Of a stretch of DNA of 6,218 nt, positions 5,149 through 6,218 are shown one piece after another. The stretch covers positions 4,602-10,819 of the forward strand of contig DAOSXA010000011.1 of assembly GCA_035380245.1 (NCBI GenBank), given 5' to 3'. Both the position numbers and the translations under genes were made by a program. Numbering within the stretch: the first letter of the stretch is position 1; each line of letters begins with the position of its first letter. This stretch comes from Candidatus Zixiibacteriota bacterium (GTDB lineage Bacteria; Zixibacteria; MSB-5A5; GN15; FEB-12). The notes under the pieces were generated by a model. The model worked only from the letters and a program-made list of their open reading frames with translations. It did not search any database and was not told where the DNA came from.

Positions 5149-5396
5149 GACAGAAACAATTCAATTCGTTGCAGCACCTCACGTTGCGCCCCGAAGCCTG
5201 GTGTGGCATACTTGGTGTAAGGATTCTGGACCCCGATGGATGGCGACAAAAAAAGAAAGACTACGCCGAGTTCGTGTCGCTTCGTGAGTTCGTAGAACTG
5301 GCCCAGCCCAGCACGATGTCCTTCGAAGACGGGGCTACGGACTTTTTTGACGCAGAAAACTACCTGGCGGACGGTGAATGGAAACAGACGCAGTAA
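5145..5396 (+). CDS. Small phage protein with ILDPDGWR motif, function unknown
   Basis: The 83-residue product begins at an ATG overlapping the primase-helicase stop (ATGA, 5145-5148), with GGAGGAAG at 5133-5140. The frame is open upstream, but the SD and the overlap fix this start. The segment VRILDPDGWR (25-34), followed about 14 residues later by SLREFVELAQPSTM, resembles small hypothetical proteins often found in tailed-phage genomes (Asp-Pro-Asp-Gly-Trp, then a short helix with an EF pair and a Ser/Thr). I know of no established function for that group. A Lys-rich run (RQKKKD) follows the motif. The 3' end overlaps the next gene by 19 bases. Position suggests co-expression with replication genes. 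The assignment to this small-protein group is from memory of the motif, not a search. Confidence 0.8.
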   Translation: MRQKQFNSLQHLTLRPEAWCGILGVRILDPDGWRQKKKDYAEFVSLREFVELAQPSTMSFEDGATDFFDAENYLADGEWKQTQ

Positions 5397-5860
5397 CCAA
5401 GCTCGCGCAAATGCATGACGGGAACGCGGTGGGACGCTTCCTGTCCCGGGCATCGGAGTTCACTGACTCCTGCGTCGTTGCGCTGGCGGAGACCCCTAAG
5501 CAGCGGGGTAACCCGGACTACCCACGTATGTTTGCTTTCTCTGGGGACCCGGGGGTGGCCGAGCGCATGTCGTTCCTATACCTGGACGGGCTGCTCCCGG
5601 AGGGCGGCTTTCTGTTCGACGCGTTCGGGGTGGTGCACGTCGACGACAAGCCCGTCCTCATGCATGACGCGATACACGAAGCGGTAGACCGTGCAATCAG
5701 CCCGCTTGAGCAGCTGCAGGGACCCTCGGGAATTCTTATTCTGGCCTCTTGCGGGGGAGTGCCCTGGCTGCCGGGGGCGTCTCGCGGGCTGGTGAGGACG
5801 ATCGGGAACCCGCTCGCTGCCTACTCCGCACTGGAGTTTCGGCTGAGGGCCGTTACGTGA
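5378..5860 (+). CDS. Unrecognised 160-aa protein in the replication operon
   Basis: An ATG at 5378 lies 19 bases inside the end of the preceding gene. Purines GGCGG (5366-5370) give only a weak SD, so expression probably relies on coupling. An alternative in-frame ATG at 5411 has no SD. The product is soluble, with no signal peptide or membrane helix. Residues 1-30 are polar and probably helical. A central beta-prone part (CVVALAE 32-38, FLFDAFGVVHVDDKPVLM 78-95) is followed by an acidic/histidine helix (HDAIHEAVDRA 96-106), a hydrophobic strand GILILASCGGVPWLPG (118-133), and a C-terminal segment NPLAAYSALEFRLRAV. It ends in GTGA, overlapping the RuvC-like gene start. I do not recognise a family. 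Coding status is well supported by the tight gene overlaps and composition. A role in replication or regulation is guilt by association only. Confidence 0.8.
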   Translation: METDAVTKLAQMHDGNAVGRFLSRASEFTDSCVVALAETPKQRGNPDYPRMFAFSGDPGVAERMSFLYLDGLLPEGGFLFDAFGVVHVDDKPVLMHDAIHEAVDRAISPLEQLQGPSGILILASCGGVPWLPGASRGLVRTIGNPLAAYSALEFRLRAVT

Positions 5861-6218
5861 GCGGACGTGTCTTCATCGGAGTGGACAACGGCGTGACGGG
5901 CACCCTTGGCGCGGTGCCGGAAGATGGGGGCTGGTCTTTGTTCTCCCGCATGCCAACGTATAAGTCCAAAGAATACATGCGCTCTAAGACCCGGTTCATG
6001 ACGCATCTCGATCCGGTGGCCCTGGAGAAGTTCTTTCGCGACTTAGCGACCAAGGGACCCCTCACCATAGTGACCGAGCGCCCTCTCGTAAATCCGAAAC
6101 TATTCAAGGCCACGATGAGCGCCGTGCGATGCCACGAGATTTTGCTTGCCACAATGCGCCGAATGGGGCTATCTTTGTACGCGACGTGGGATTCCCGCGA
6201 CTGGCAGTCCAAGGTGCT
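5857..6218 (+). CDS. RuvC-like Holliday-junction resolvase (partial, N-terminal part)
   Basis: A GTG at 5857 overlaps the previous stop (GTGA), with GAGG at 5844-5847 as a plausible SD, and the frame stays open to the window edge, giving about 120 residues of a protein that is normally around 150-200 long. The RNase H-like start FIGVDNGVTGTLGAV carries the first catalytic Asp (D10). The second conserved acidic residue is in TIVTERP (E74), followed by VNPKLFKATMSAVRCHEIL, a helix typical of phage RuvC-like nucleases (often written pxNP, then a small-residue-rich helix), and then a TWDSRDWQ segment. The last catalytic Asp pair lies beyond the window. Such enzymes cleave Holliday junctions and branched DNA during phage recombination or before packaging, which fits its place at the end of the replication cluster. 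The family call is firm; activity cannot be confirmed because the C-terminus is missing. Confidence 0.85.
   Translation, partial: MSGRVFIGVDNGVTGTLGAVPEDGGWSLFSRMPTYKSKEYMRSKTRFMTHLDPVALEKFFRDLATKGPLTIVTERPLVNPKLFKATMSAVRCHEILLATMRRMGLSLYATWDSRDWQSKV

Noticed and set aside
1..6218. CRISPR array, insertion sequence, transposase, toxin-antitoxin or defence island
   Set aside because: I saw no regularly spaced direct repeats, no transposase motifs, no terminal inverted repeats and no recognisable toxin-antitoxin pair on either strand.

Overview
The window looks like the replication region of a GC-rich tailed double-stranded DNA phage, or less likely a prophage. Every convincing gene is on the + strand. 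From about 1067 to the right edge the genes are packed with 4- to 19-base overlaps or an 11-base gap, most have Shine-Dalgarno sequences, and the products are a phage replication set. Sequence alone does not identify the host. The sigma70-like promoter elements and SD sites only indicate a bacterial host with ordinary translation signals.

Layout: (1) 1-216 is the 3' end of an unrecognised gene whose product has an acidic, Glu/Lys-rich tail. (2) 217-1066 is a mainly regulatory region. It holds two related near-palindromic boxes (229-294), a weak small ORF (342-530), a well-folded tRNA-Cys(GCA) with encoded CCA (583-658), an AT-rich stretch with a UP-element-like tract, two promoter candidates sharing sub-motifs (772-820 and 984-1013), an operator-like inverted repeat over the first start point (818-834), and a possible 64-codon gene (876-1070). 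(3) 1067-2938 encodes a family A DNA polymerase with an intact 3'-5' proofreading exonuclease. (4) 2950-5148 encodes a two-part primase-helicase: an AEP/PrimPol-like N-terminal part and an SF3/VirE-type P-loop helicase. (5) 5145-5396 encodes a small phage protein of a recognisable but uncharacterised type. (6) 5378-5860 encodes an unrecognised 160-residue protein. (7) 5857 to the window edge is the first part of a RuvC-like Holliday-junction/branched-DNA nuclease.

Together these form a compact replisome operon. The primase-helicase would open and prime DNA, the polymerase would copy and proofread, and the RuvC-like nuclease would resolve branched replication or recombination intermediates before packaging. 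The two unknown proteins between helicase and resolvase are co-translated with them and are reasonable candidates for replication accessory factors, but only by position. Nothing here proves a wholly new system. The best candidates for new biology are the repeated promoter/operator architecture around the tRNA, the non-canonical active-site residues in the polymerase, and the unrecognised co-operonic proteins.
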